The notes under the pieces were generated by a model. That model was given only the letters and a program-made list of their open reading frames with translations. It ran no database searches and was not told where the DNA came from. 64,000 bases of DNA from Filifactor villosus (GTDB lineage Bacteria; Bacillota; Clostridia; Peptostreptococcales; Filifactoraceae), in the NCBI RefSeq assembly GCF_042652965.1, contig NZ_JBHSHL010000014.1:186001-250000 (forward strand), read 5' to 3'. Numbering within the stretch: position 1 is the stretch's first letter; the number at the start of each line of letters is the position of its first letter. A program made the translations under genes and the position numbers. Shown one piece after another: positions 18,942 through 27,162 of the stretch.

Positions 18942-19460
18942 CTACATCTCCTTGATCAAATCGCGACCGTTGTAGATGTATTCAAAGCCGGAATACAAGG
19001 TCGCGATCAGGGCGATGTACATGATCGGCATCCCCAAACTTGAATTGAGAAGAAGCAGAATGGTGCCTATCATTTGGCTCACAGTCTTAAATTTTCCGGA
19101 TTTTCCCGCAGCGATAACCTTTCCCTGGACGGAGGCGATCGCCCTTAAAATACTTATCGCATACTCTCTGGCGACGATGATAACGACAAAAAAACTCTCC
19201 AGCCTTCCGATTTGGACAAGCCATATCATCGAAGCCGCAACAAGGACCTTATCTGCAAGAGGATCCATAAATTTTCCGAAATCCGTAATCAGATTGTATT
19301 TTCTTGCCAAGTAACCGTCCAAAAAATCGGTAAATGAAGCAATACAAAAAATAAGAGTGGAGTACAGGTAGACCTGACTGCCCCTTTCCATATAGGCAAC
19401 TATAAGAAATACGGGTACGAGCAACATCCGAAGCAGAGTTAGTTTATTCGGTGTATTCAT
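18942..19460 (-). CDS. pgsA: CDP-diacylglycerol-glycerol-3-phosphate 3-phosphatidyltransferase
   Basis: This membrane enzyme makes phosphatidylglycerol-phosphate, the committed step to anionic phospholipids. The 172 residues carry the complete CDP-alcohol phosphatidyltransferase signature DG-x2-AR-x8-G-x3-D-x3-D (about residues 45-68) and several membrane helices. ATG at 19460 has AGGAGG 8 nt upstream; the TTG two codons earlier is too close to it. It overlaps the end of rimO by 17 bp, so translation is coupled. Confidence 0.94.
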   Translation of the reverse strand: MNTPNKLTLLRMLLVPVFLIVAYMERGSQVYLYSTLIFCIASFTDFLDGYLARKYNLITDFGKFMDPLADKVLVAASMIWLVQIGRLESFFVVIIVAREYAISILRAIASVQGKVIAAGKSGKFKTVSQMIGTILLLLNSSLGMPIMYIALIATLYSGFEYIYNGRDLIKEM

Positions 19461-20793
19461 CGACAAGACCTCCTATCAAGTCATATTCCATAACATCGTT
19501 GATACGGACCTTTACAAAGCTCCCTATTTCAAGCTCCTTATTTGTATGAACATAGATGATACCGTCGATCTCGACCATATCTCTCCAACTTCTGCCCGTG
19601 TAGATCCCCTCTTCGACCTGCTCCTCGATCAAGACTTCAATTTCTTTGTCATAGAGGGTCTGATTTTTTTCATAGGATATCCTCTGTTGCAGGTTCATAA
19701 TTTGAGAGCGGCGTTCCTCCTTGACCTCTTCCTCGATCTGGTCCTTCATCCTTGCCGCGGGCGTACCTTCTTCATTCGAATAGGAAAAGACCCCCAGTCG
19801 ATCAAAGCCCACCTTTTTTACAAAGTCCAAAACTTCTTCAAATTCTTCTTGCGTTTCTCCCGGAAAACCCGTGATCAAGGTCGTACGAAGGACGGCTTCG
19901 GGCAGCTCTTTTCGAATGGTTTCGATCTTTTCGAGAAGCTGTTTCTTCGAAGTCTTGCGGTTCATCCTTTTGAGTACACTGTCGGAGCAATGTTGGATGG
20001 GCATATCGAAGTAAGGAAGAAGTCTCTTCCCGTTTTTGACGGCGGATATGAAGGAAGCATCGATGTCCTCAGGGTAGGAATAGAGCACCCTTATCCATTT
20101 GAGGTCTTCGATCTTATCAAGTTCGCTCAAGAGTTCTCCAAGCATCTTTCGTCCGTAGAGATCCACTCCGTACTTTGTGGTATCCTGGGCAATGACGATG
20201 AGCTCCCTTATGCCCGAAGAAGCCAGGGAACGGGCTTCGCTTACGATATCTTCCGGCCGTCTGCTCCTGTACCTTCCGCGAAGTTTGGGTATGATGCAAT
20301 AGGTGCAAAGATTGTCACAGCCTTCCGCAATCTTCAGATAAGCGTAGGGTTCCTCGGTCATAAGGGAGCGTGTCATCATTTCGGAAAATCGGAGGTCGAT
20401 GTCGTCCAAAAGTTTTTCTCTTACTCCTTCGCCGGTGAGCCTTATCGCCTGAGCGATCTGAGGAAAACTTGTAGTTCCCAGAATAAAGTCTATCTCGGGG
20501 ATCTCCTTCATCAACTCCTCCGAATATCTTTGAGCCAAACAACCGGTAACGATCAACCTATCTAATTTTCCTTCGACCTTGAGTTTTGAAAGCGACAGGA
20601 TCTCCAAGATGGACTCTTCCTTTGCACTTTCAATAAAACCGCAGGTGTTTACCACGATGATGTCGGCCTCTTCGGGATAAGCTACCGACCTCATCCCGTC
20701 CTTCTCCATGATTGCGAGCATCATTTCTGAATCCACCTGATTCTTCGCACAACCAAGGGTGGAGATATATACATTTTTACAACTACTTTGCAC
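19444..20793 (-). CDS. rimO: ribosomal protein S12 methylthiotransferase RimO
   Basis: This radical SAM enzyme adds a methylthio group to an Asp of ribosomal protein S12. The 449 residues comprise an N-terminal UPF0004 domain (STLGCAKNQVDSE at about 11-23, NTCGFIESAKEES, TGCLAQRY), the radical SAM cluster motif C-x3-C-x2-C (CDNLCTYC, about 154-161) and a C-terminal TRAM domain. Presence of the NQVDSE motif favours RimO over MiaB. The start is GTG at 20793 with AAGGAG 8 nt upstream. It follows ftsK by 2 bp and overlaps pgsA. Confidence 0.94.
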   Translation of the reverse strand: MQSSCKNVYISTLGCAKNQVDSEMMLAIMEKDGMRSVAYPEEADIIVVNTCGFIESAKEESILEILSLSKLKVEGKLDRLIVTGCLAQRYSEELMKEIPEIDFILGTTSFPQIAQAIRLTGEGVREKLLDDIDLRFSEMMTRSLMTEEPYAYLKIAEGCDNLCTYCIIPKLRGRYRSRRPEDIVSEARSLASSGIRELIVIAQDTTKYGVDLYGRKMLGELLSELDKIEDLKWIRVLYSYPEDIDASFISAVKNGKRLLPYFDMPIQHCSDSVLKRMNRKTSKKQLLEKIETIRKELPEAVLRTTLITGFPGETQEEFEEVLDFVKKVGFDRLGVFSYSNEEGTPAARMKDQIEEEVKEERRSQIMNLQQRISYEKNQTLYDKEIEVLIEEQVEEGIYTGRSWRDMVEIDGIIYVHTNKELEIGSFVKVRINDVMEYDLIGGLVDEYTE

Positions 20794-20795
20794 GA

Positions 20796-23306
20796 TTACT
20801 GCTCCTTATCTTTTGTTTTTTCAATCAAAACCGTTCGAGGCCTAACTCCGTCACTTGGAGCGATGACTCCTTTTTCCTCCATAGCATCCATGATCCTGGA
20901 AGCACGATTATATCCTATTCTGAATTTTCTTTGAACCAACGAGGTCGATACTTTCCCCTGGTCAATCGCAAAATCGACGACCTCATCGTATAAGGGGTCG
21001 ATCTCGTCCTTCTCCTCTTCCTGTTGGATCATCTCTTCAATGCGTTCTTCCGCATCGTTGTTCTGAGAAAGATTTGAAGCACTTTGTTCATTGATGAAGG
21101 AGACGATGTTCGACACCTCTTTTTCGGTAATAAAAGCCCCCTGGATTCGAAGAGGCTTGCTCAAACCGATGGGATAGTACAACATATCTCCCTTTCCGAG
21201 CAATTTTTCAGCTCCTCCTATGTCCAAGATTGTTCGCGAATCCGTCTGGGAAGAAACGGCAAAGGCGATCCTGGAAGGAATATTGGCCTTGATCAGTCCT
21301 GTGATAACATCGACGGAAGGTCTCTGTGTTGCAATAACCAAATGCATTCCGCAGGCCCTTGCCATTTGAGCGAGACGACAAATCGCATCTTCCACTTCTC
21401 TTGGACTGACAAGCATGAGGTCGGCAAGCTCGTCCACCACAATCACGATGCTCGGGATCTTTTCTTCAGGAAACTTCGAGTTGTAACCGGAGATATCCTT
21501 GACATGGTTTTCCGCAAACAGCTTGTATCTTCGATTCATTTCGTCCACAGCCCAGGATAAGGCATAGGGCGCTTTTTTCATATCCGTTACCACCGGCATC
21601 ATAAGATGAGGAATACCGTTGTAGATTGACAGCTCCACCATCTTGGGATCAATCATAATAAACTTTACCTCATCAGGCTTGGCCCGAAATAAGATACTAC
21701 AGATCAAGGTATTGATACAGACGCTCTTTCCCGAACCGGTCGAGCCGGCAATTAGGAGATGGGGCATTTTTACCAGATCGGAGATCCTGGTCTGCCCCGT
21801 AACGTCCTTACCTAAGACGAAGGAGACCTTAGAATCCGACTTTCTGAAGGTTTGATCCGAAACGACGCTTTTAAAACCGACAGTTTCCGTAACACGGTTG
21901 GACACCTCTATACCGATGAGCGATTTCCCCGGAATAGGTGCCTCGATTCGAATCGATTCCGCAGCCAAGGCCAAACAGAGGTCATCGGTCAGATTTAATA
22001 TTTTAGAAACCTTTGTTCCGGTCTTAGGTTGAAGTTCATATCGGGTGATTGTGGGTCCCATAGATACATTGACTACCTTGGCATCCACGGAAAAAATACT
22101 TAAGGTCTCCTCAACGAGCTTCGCGTTTTTTTCGGTGAAATGTTCAGAACGATTGACCTTTTTATAATCATCCAAAAGCCAGTAAGGGGGAAGAATATAG
22201 TCCTTCCTACCCTCGTGCGTGGGGTGTTCATCCCTTCTTTTTTGCACGAGTTCTCTCTCGTTGTGATATTGATATCCTTGTTGTCTTTTCTCACGTGGCT
22301 GTTCCCCGTCGATGTTGGAACTTCTGCTCAGGCTATCCCTTCCTACAAATTGATTGAGGTTTGCCGCGACTTCATTTTCTTCTTGATAAACTTCCGCAAT
22401 GTCCGAGACCTCATCATCAAGATGATCGGGAGTATCTTTTCTGAGATTGTCTTCTCCAAAAAAGACACGAAACATTTCCTGCTTTCGCTCTTCTTCGTCA
22501 TAGATCCCCTTCTTTAAGGGTTTGAGTTGATAATCTTCCTTCACGGGAGCGGATGGCTTGACAGTATCTTTCGCGGAAGGACGATGCTTGGGATCAAAGG
22601 GCTGCATATCTGCATAGATCCCCGCCTCTTTTTCGTTATCCTCTTCGAATCCGGATGATTCCTCTTCCTCTTCTTCCGTTACAAAGTTCAACACCATATC
22701 CTTCAGTTTGGACAAAAATCCTTTGGTATTCGACGTATATTCGTGTAAGTTGTTCAATAACTTCGAAGGGCCTATGTCGAAGTAATAGGCGGAAATGAAT
22801 AAAAAGATAGCTGTAATCAGGATAAACAGCCCCCATCTTCCAAGAAAACGAAGGAAGAAATAGGTTATGCTGTAGGGGATGATTCCGATGTTCAACCCTT
22901 CCGCCGATTCCGAAAACACTCTGCTCACTACACTCCACTGATATTCTCCTTTAGGAAGGGAAGACTGGCTGATAAAGCCGTAAAACAGATTTGCTTCCAA
23001 GAATGTCCAAACAGGAAGTCCAATCTTGATTTGCTTGAATGAAAATTTTTTGTAATAGACGACTTTCACGGCACCCAAGATTAGAACACATATTGCAAAC
23101 AAGATCGCAAGTTTGCCTAAAAGACCTTGGAGTACAAAGCGAATCATATTTCCCAAAAGCCCCATGGACCGAGTGTTTAGGGAAAGAGAGATAAAGAGAC
23201 CCAGAAATATCATAATAACTGCAATTGCATTTTCGTTCACGGCCTTCCCTGTCTTTTTAGGGCCGGGTTTTCTTTTTTTAAATAAAGTTTTTTTCTTTTT
23301 TGCCAA
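20796..23306 (-). CDS. ftsK: FtsK/SpoIIIE DNA translocase
   Basis: This septum-located ATPase pumps chromosomal DNA during division. The 836 residues have four N-terminal membrane helices (about 25-165), a variable acidic linker, a translocase motor with Walker A GSTGSGKS (about 485) and Walker B VIVVDELADLM, and a C-terminal winged-helix gamma domain that reads the orienting sequences. TTG at 23306 is chosen because GAGGTGA lies 5 nt upstream. A GTG at 23411 in the same frame would add 35 polar residues and lacks a good site. Confidence 0.93.
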   Translation of the reverse strand: MAKKKKTLFKKRKPGPKKTGKAVNENAIAVIMIFLGLFISLSLNTRSMGLLGNMIRFVLQGLLGKLAILFAICVLILGAVKVVYYKKFSFKQIKIGLPVWTFLEANLFYGFISQSSLPKGEYQWSVVSRVFSESAEGLNIGIIPYSITYFFLRFLGRWGLFILITAIFLFISAYYFDIGPSKLLNNLHEYTSNTKGFLSKLKDMVLNFVTEEEEEESSGFEEDNEKEAGIYADMQPFDPKHRPSAKDTVKPSAPVKEDYQLKPLKKGIYDEEERKQEMFRVFFGEDNLRKDTPDHLDDEVSDIAEVYQEENEVAANLNQFVGRDSLSRSSNIDGEQPREKRQQGYQYHNERELVQKRRDEHPTHEGRKDYILPPYWLLDDYKKVNRSEHFTEKNAKLVEETLSIFSVDAKVVNVSMGPTITRYELQPKTGTKVSKILNLTDDLCLALAAESIRIEAPIPGKSLIGIEVSNRVTETVGFKSVVSDQTFRKSDSKVSFVLGKDVTGQTRISDLVKMPHLLIAGSTGSGKSVCINTLICSILFRAKPDEVKFIMIDPKMVELSIYNGIPHLMMPVVTDMKKAPYALSWAVDEMNRRYKLFAENHVKDISGYNSKFPEEKIPSIVIVVDELADLMLVSPREVEDAICRLAQMARACGMHLVIATQRPSVDVITGLIKANIPSRIAFAVSSQTDSRTILDIGGAEKLLGKGDMLYYPIGLSKPLRIQGAFITEKEVSNIVSFINEQSASNLSQNNDAEERIEEMIQQEEEKDEIDPLYDEVVDFAIDQGKVSTSLVQRKFRIGYNRASRIMDAMEEKGVIAPSDGVRPRTVLIEKTKDKEQ

Positions 23307-23564
23307 TGAAATCACCTCGTCAATAGGTATCACTATATATTGATCTGCGATGGAAAGCGGAAGATCGAGGTTTATCTCCTTCTCTGCTTCCTTACAGCCA
23401 ATGCGGTTCACATCCTGCTCTTACCCGATTTTTAACACAGTTCATAGTGATAGAATTTCAACAGAATAGAATATAATCCTGTTTAAAAAACAAAGAACAG
23501 GATACTCTCTTCTTCCCCGCTTTCAGTTTTCGACCTTCCACCGGAGAATGGTCAATACCGTTTG

Positions 23565-23677
23565 ATACTATTTTTCAATAGAAGTGTGGATATATCTATT
23601 TTTCGATGACGAAAAACTATGTTGTCTTCTATGGGTCACAGATTGTTTATATCCACTATTCAAAAGAATAGTAGTAT
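23565..23677 (+). repeat. MITE-like 113 bp repeat, copy 2
   Basis: It begins ATACTATTTTTCAATAGAAG and ends GAATAGTAGTAT. It is closely similar along its whole length to the copies at 25831, 49750 and 61292. It has no open frame and lies between ftsK and the trhP terminator. It has the same orientation as the copy at 25831; together they bracket trhP and trmR. Confidence 0.85.
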
Positions 23678-23818
23678 GAATTACCTATATGAACGTCGAC
23701 ACTGAAGCGAGTCTTCTATTCATAGAGTGGAGGACATCACCGAACCAAAATCAGGTTTTGAAATAATTTTTTACAGTTCTTATCCATTATAGCACAAAAT
23801 TCGTTAATTTTTTAATGA

Positions 23819-23862
23819 AAAATACCTTTTGACCTTGTTTTTACCAAAGCAAAAGGTATTTT
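23819..23862 (-). terminator. terminator of trhP
   Basis: A perfect 12 bp stem (AAAATACCTTTT, 23819-23830, with 23851-23862) with a 20 nt loop ends on the minus strand in TTTTT, 23 nt after the trhP stop. Confidence 0.85.
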
Positions 23863-23884
23863 AAAACATCGTTACATTATCTAC

Positions 23885-25114
23885 TTAGAAGGAGGGTTTG
23901 CGCAGGATATCTTCTTTCCCCGTCTCGGTCTCCAAGTCCATCCACAGAAGTTCCATCGGCCTCGGAGCCACTTCCATCTCTTCCATATCGCTGTTTTTCA
24001 TCGAAGCGACCCTCACATACTTGGTCTCTTTTCCGGGACCTATGATCTCGATCTCATCTCCTACAAAAATTCGATTGCGAACTTCCACGAGAGAAAGCGC
24101 TTTTTCCTCGTCATATCCTCGCACTACGCCGATGAAATCATAGTTTCGAATATAGGAACTGCTGCCGTAATTTTGGGCTTCACTGTCGGGCTTTTCTTCG
24201 TAAAACCCTGTGGTAAAATCTCTATAGCTCGCTTTTTTCAGCTCCTCCATCCATTCGGGGTCAAACCTGTAATTTTCGGGATCCTTCAAATAGGCATCGA
24301 TGGCCATCCGGTATGCCCTCGTAACAGTGGCGACATAGTAGGCGGTCTTGACCCTACCCTCGATCTTAAAGCTGGTGATCCCGGATTCTACCAGCTGAGG
24401 GATGAATTCGATCATACAAAGGTCTTTGGAGTTGAAAAAGTATGTTCCTCTCTCGTCCTGTTCTACGGGATAGTATTCTCCGGGACGGTTTTGTTCCATC
24501 AAAGCATAATTCCACCTGCAAGGATGAGCACACTCTCCGCGATTTGCATCCCGGCCTGTCATATAGTTGCTGATCAAACATCGTCCGGAATAGGAAATAC
24601 ACATCGCTCCATGAACAAAGGCTTCAATCGACATATCCTCCGGTATCCTGTCATGGATCTCCTTTACTTCTTCAAATGAAAGCTCCCTTGCCGTAACGAT
24701 CCTCTTTGCTCCCTGATTATACCAAAACAGAGCGCTTTGATAGTTGGTATTGTTGGCTTGAGTACTTATATGGATCTCCATCTCGGGTACGGTCTGTCTT
24801 GCGATCATAAAAAGTCCGGGATCGGAGACGATGATGGCATCGACCTTCATCTCCTCAAGTTTCAACAAGTACTCTTCCAGTCCTTTCAAGTCTTCGTTGT
24901 GCGGAATGATGTTGCAGGTCACATAGACTTTTTTTCCTCTGCTGTGTGCAAATTCGATTCCTTCCACCATCTCTTCATCCGTAAAATTCTTTGATGCCGC
25001 TCTAAGTCCAAAGTTGGAACCTCCTATATAGACCGCATCCGCTCCATAGATGATCGCCGTTTTGAGTTTCTCCAGATCTCCCGCCGGAGAGAGAAGTTCT
25101 ATTTGTCGGTTCAT
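23885..25114 (-). CDS. trhP: U32-family tRNA hydroxylation protein TrhP
   Basis: U32 proteins of this subgroup are needed to hydroxylate the wobble uridine (ho5U34) of some tRNAs, using prephenate in relatives. The 409 residues carry the U32 signature EAFVHGAMCISYSGRC (about 160-175) and two further cysteines in GECAHPC, which can bind an iron-sulfur cluster. The N-terminal part is a TIM barrel opening ELLSPAGDLEKLKTAI. It lies 25 bp after trmR, whose product methylates the same hydroxyl, so the two probably form one pathway. Calling it a peptidase, as older labels do, is less likely. Confidence 0.87.
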   Translation of the reverse strand: MNRQIELLSPAGDLEKLKTAIIYGADAVYIGGSNFGLRAASKNFTDEEMVEGIEFAHSRGKKVYVTCNIIPHNEDLKGLEEYLLKLEEMKVDAIIVSDPGLFMIARQTVPEMEIHISTQANNTNYQSALFWYNQGAKRIVTARELSFEEVKEIHDRIPEDMSIEAFVHGAMCISYSGRCLISNYMTGRDANRGECAHPCRWNYALMEQNRPGEYYPVEQDERGTYFFNSKDLCMIEFIPQLVESGITSFKIEGRVKTAYYVATVTRAYRMAIDAYLKDPENYRFDPEWMEELKKASYRDFTTGFYEEKPDSEAQNYGSSSYIRNYDFIGVVRGYDEEKALSLVEVRNRIFVGDEIEIIGPGKETKYVRVASMKNSDMEEMEVAPRPMELLWMDLETETGKEDILRKPSF

Positions 25115-25139
25115 TTATTTTCCTTTCTAAAAACAAAAT

Positions 25140-25793
25140 TTATTTTTTATATGTGATTGCCATTCCGTCGCCGATCGGTACCAAAGTCGAATAAAACTCG
25201 TCCTCCTGCTTCATCAGATAGGACAGGTAATCATTCATCCTCCTGTAGATGGTACGGTTTCTTCTCGTAACGTTCAGCTGCGTGTCTTCACAGACCTGAC
25301 CTCGAAAAAAGATGTTGTCTGAAATGATCAGACCTCCCCTTCTTATGTGAGGAAAGATCCTGTCGAAAAAGTATCGATACTGTCCCTTCGCCGCATCTAT
25401 AAAAGCCATATCGTAGGTATGATCTCCCAGATCCAAGCCTTCGGCAGCATCGGTAAAAACAACATCAATCTTTTCATTATAAGAACTTCTCGCGATAAAA
25501 TCAAGAGCCGTTTTATATCTTTTTTCATTTCTCTCAAAGGTCGTGATCCTGCATCTCCCCTCCAAGATACGGCAAAAATTGAGAGAAGAATAACCTATCG
25601 CCGTCCCTATCTCAACGATGTCGTGGATGTCATGTCCTATCAAAAGGGTCTCTATCAGCCGCAAGCTCGCTTTTTGAATGATGGGGACGTGGTTGTCCGA
25701 CGCATACTTCTCCATCTCCCGATAGAGGGGTTCTTTCTGCACGATAAGTTTTTCTATATAGGCTTCCACCATAGGATGGGTAATACAGTCCAT
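25140..25793 (-). CDS. trmR: tRNA 5-hydroxyuridine methyltransferase TrmR (O-methyltransferase)
   Basis: This SAM-dependent enzyme is expected to make 5-methoxyuridine at tRNA position 34. The 217 residues show the class I fold of the O-methyltransferase 3 family: VEIGTAIGYSSLNF (about 60-73), TFERNEKRY, FIDAAKGQYRYFF (about 131) and ISDNIFFRGQV. ATG at 25793 has AGGAG 7 nt upstream. An upstream TTG at 25844 would extend the protein into a repeat copy and is rejected. The neighbourhood (mltG on one side, trhP on the other) matches the Bacillus yrrL-yrrM-yrrN/O order. Confidence 0.87.
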   Translation of the reverse strand: MDCITHPMVEAYIEKLIVQKEPLYREMEKYASDNHVPIIQKASLRLIETLLIGHDIHDIVEIGTAIGYSSLNFCRILEGRCRITTFERNEKRYKTALDFIARSSYNEKIDVVFTDAAEGLDLGDHTYDMAFIDAAKGQYRYFFDRIFPHIRRGGLIISDNIFFRGQVCEDTQLNVTRRNRTIYRRMNDYLSYLMKQEDEFYSTLVPIGDGMAITYKK

Positions 25794-25830
25794 CTTCCAT
25801 CTCCTTCTTTGGTATTCTGTTATTCGATTG

Positions 25831-25944
25831 ATACTATTCTCCAATAGAAGTATGGATATATCTGTTTTTCAACCCACGAAAAATCATTTTATCTTCTATG
25901 GGTCACAAATTGTTTATATCTATAATTCAACGGAAGAATCGTAT
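25831..25944 (+). repeat. MITE-like 114 bp repeat, copy 3
   Basis: It begins ATACTATTCTCCAATAGAAG and ends GAAGAATCGTAT. It is near-collinear with the copies at 23565, 49750 and 61292, which share blocks such as AGAAGTATGGATATATCTG and CTTCTATGGG. It begins 37 bp upstream of the trmR start, so it occupies the likely promoter region of trmR. Confidence 0.88.
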
Positions 25945-26059
25945 GAAGTGCCGTCTGTAGAAACGATACAAATACCGAAAACACTTGATCGAAGTGCAAT
26001 ACAGCTGTATGATTTGACAGTTGGGATAAAGGTATAGCCTGCATGGGCTCTATCATAGA

Positions 26060-26089
26060 GAAAAACACTTCTATCTCAAAGTGTTTTTC
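26060..26089 (-). terminator. terminator of mltG
   Basis: An 11 bp stem GAAAAACACTT/AAGTGTTTTTC with an 8 nt loop ends in TTTTT on the minus strand, about 57 nt after the mltG stop. It separates mltG from trmR transcription. Confidence 0.85.
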
Positions 26090-26145
26090 CAAAAAACCGT
26101 CTTATCTTGTACGGATGCTGTGCTCCTGTGCACATCGAGATTTTC

Positions 26146-27162
26146 TCAATGGATATACTTCTTCTTATTCACCTTATGTTCCTCAAAGGTTTTGCTATAT
26201 ACCTGCTCCCCCGAGCCGTCCGACTTGGTCAGGAAGAAGAGGTAATCGGTCTCTTCGGGCTCAAGGGCAGCTACGATGGATGATGTCCTTGGATTTGCAA
26301 TGGCACCGATCGGAAGTCCATAGACCTTGTAGGTGTTATAAGGACTCTCCACTTCCAGATCCTTATACAGAACCCTCTTCGTCCTCTCGTCGAGGGCATA
26401 TTGGACGGTCGCATCGGATTGAAGTTTCATATTCTTCTTCAAACGATTATGAAATACGGAAGAGATCAAGGGTCTGTCTTCTTCCAACACAGCTTCCTTC
26501 TCAATGATAGAGCCTAAGATCACCGCTTCTGCAATATTTAGGGTATCCGAGCCGATCAAAGGTTTCAGTTCTTCTTCATAAATCTTGGAGAAGGTATCCA
26601 GCATTTCCGACACGACAAGTTCGGCAGAAGAGTCTTTTTCAAAGAAGTAGGTATCCGGATAGAGGTAACCTTCCAAATTCGGCTGTTCCACTTCCGAAAG
26701 AAACTCATAACGTTGCCTATACTTTTCCACCATTGAAGTTTCTTCCAAAAATTCTTCCTTCGAAACGACTCCGTTTTCTTCAAGTCGATTTGCAATTTGA
26801 GAAAGTTCGAATCCCTCAGGGATGATGATCTTTTCTCCTCGATAATCATTTCCGTCTACGAGGTCACGAAGGATCTCTTCTGCGGACATGCTTTGAGAAA
26901 TATGATACTTTCCCGCCTTGATATTGGTCATATCCTGTTGTTTCGCATAATTCAAAAAGGCCCTGTTGCTTCTTATGAGGTTTTCCTCTTCCAGTTGCTT
27001 TGCGACCTTGGTCAGATTCGAGCCTTTTTCAACTTCAAAGACAACAGCTTCGTTTGAATCGGGGTCAACAGGAAGCAAGGCCTTCCCATCTCCACAAGCA
27101 CTCAATAAAAGACAGAATATCAACAACGCCATGACCGAAAAGAGGCTTCTTCGTTTTATCAT
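26146..27162 (-). CDS. mltG: endolytic murein transglycosylase MltG, with a lipobox
   Basis: It cleaves nascent glycan strands and so limits their length. The 338 residues have the YceG fold: an N-terminal LysM-like part, then the catalytic GSIIEKEA motif (active-site Glu, about residue 222) and LQSDATVQYAL. Oddly, the N-terminal hydrophobic segment ends in LLSAC (Cys23), a canonical lipobox, so the protein is predicted to be lipid-anchored, whereas characterised MltG proteins have a membrane helix. The ATG overlaps the pdp stop by one base (TAATG). Confidence 0.92.
   Translation of the reverse strand: MIKRRSLFSVMALLIFCLLLSACGDGKALLPVDPDSNEAVVFEVEKGSNLTKVAKQLEEENLIRSNRAFLNYAKQQDMTNIKAGKYHISQSMSAEEILRDLVDGNDYRGEKIIIPEGFELSQIANRLEENGVVSKEEFLEETSMVEKYRQRYEFLSEVEQPNLEGYLYPDTYFFEKDSSAELVVSEMLDTFSKIYEEELKPLIGSDTLNIAEAVILGSIIEKEAVLEEDRPLISSVFHNRLKKNMKLQSDATVQYALDERTKRVLYKDLEVESPYNTYKVYGLPIGAIANPRTSSIVAALEPEETDYLFFLTKSDGSGEQVYSKTFEEHKVNKKKYIH

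Noticed and set aside
25794..25844. 17-codon N-terminal extension of trmR from a TTG
   Set aside because: It runs into the MITE-like repeat and has no Shine-Dalgarno sequence, whereas ATG 25793 has one at good spacing.
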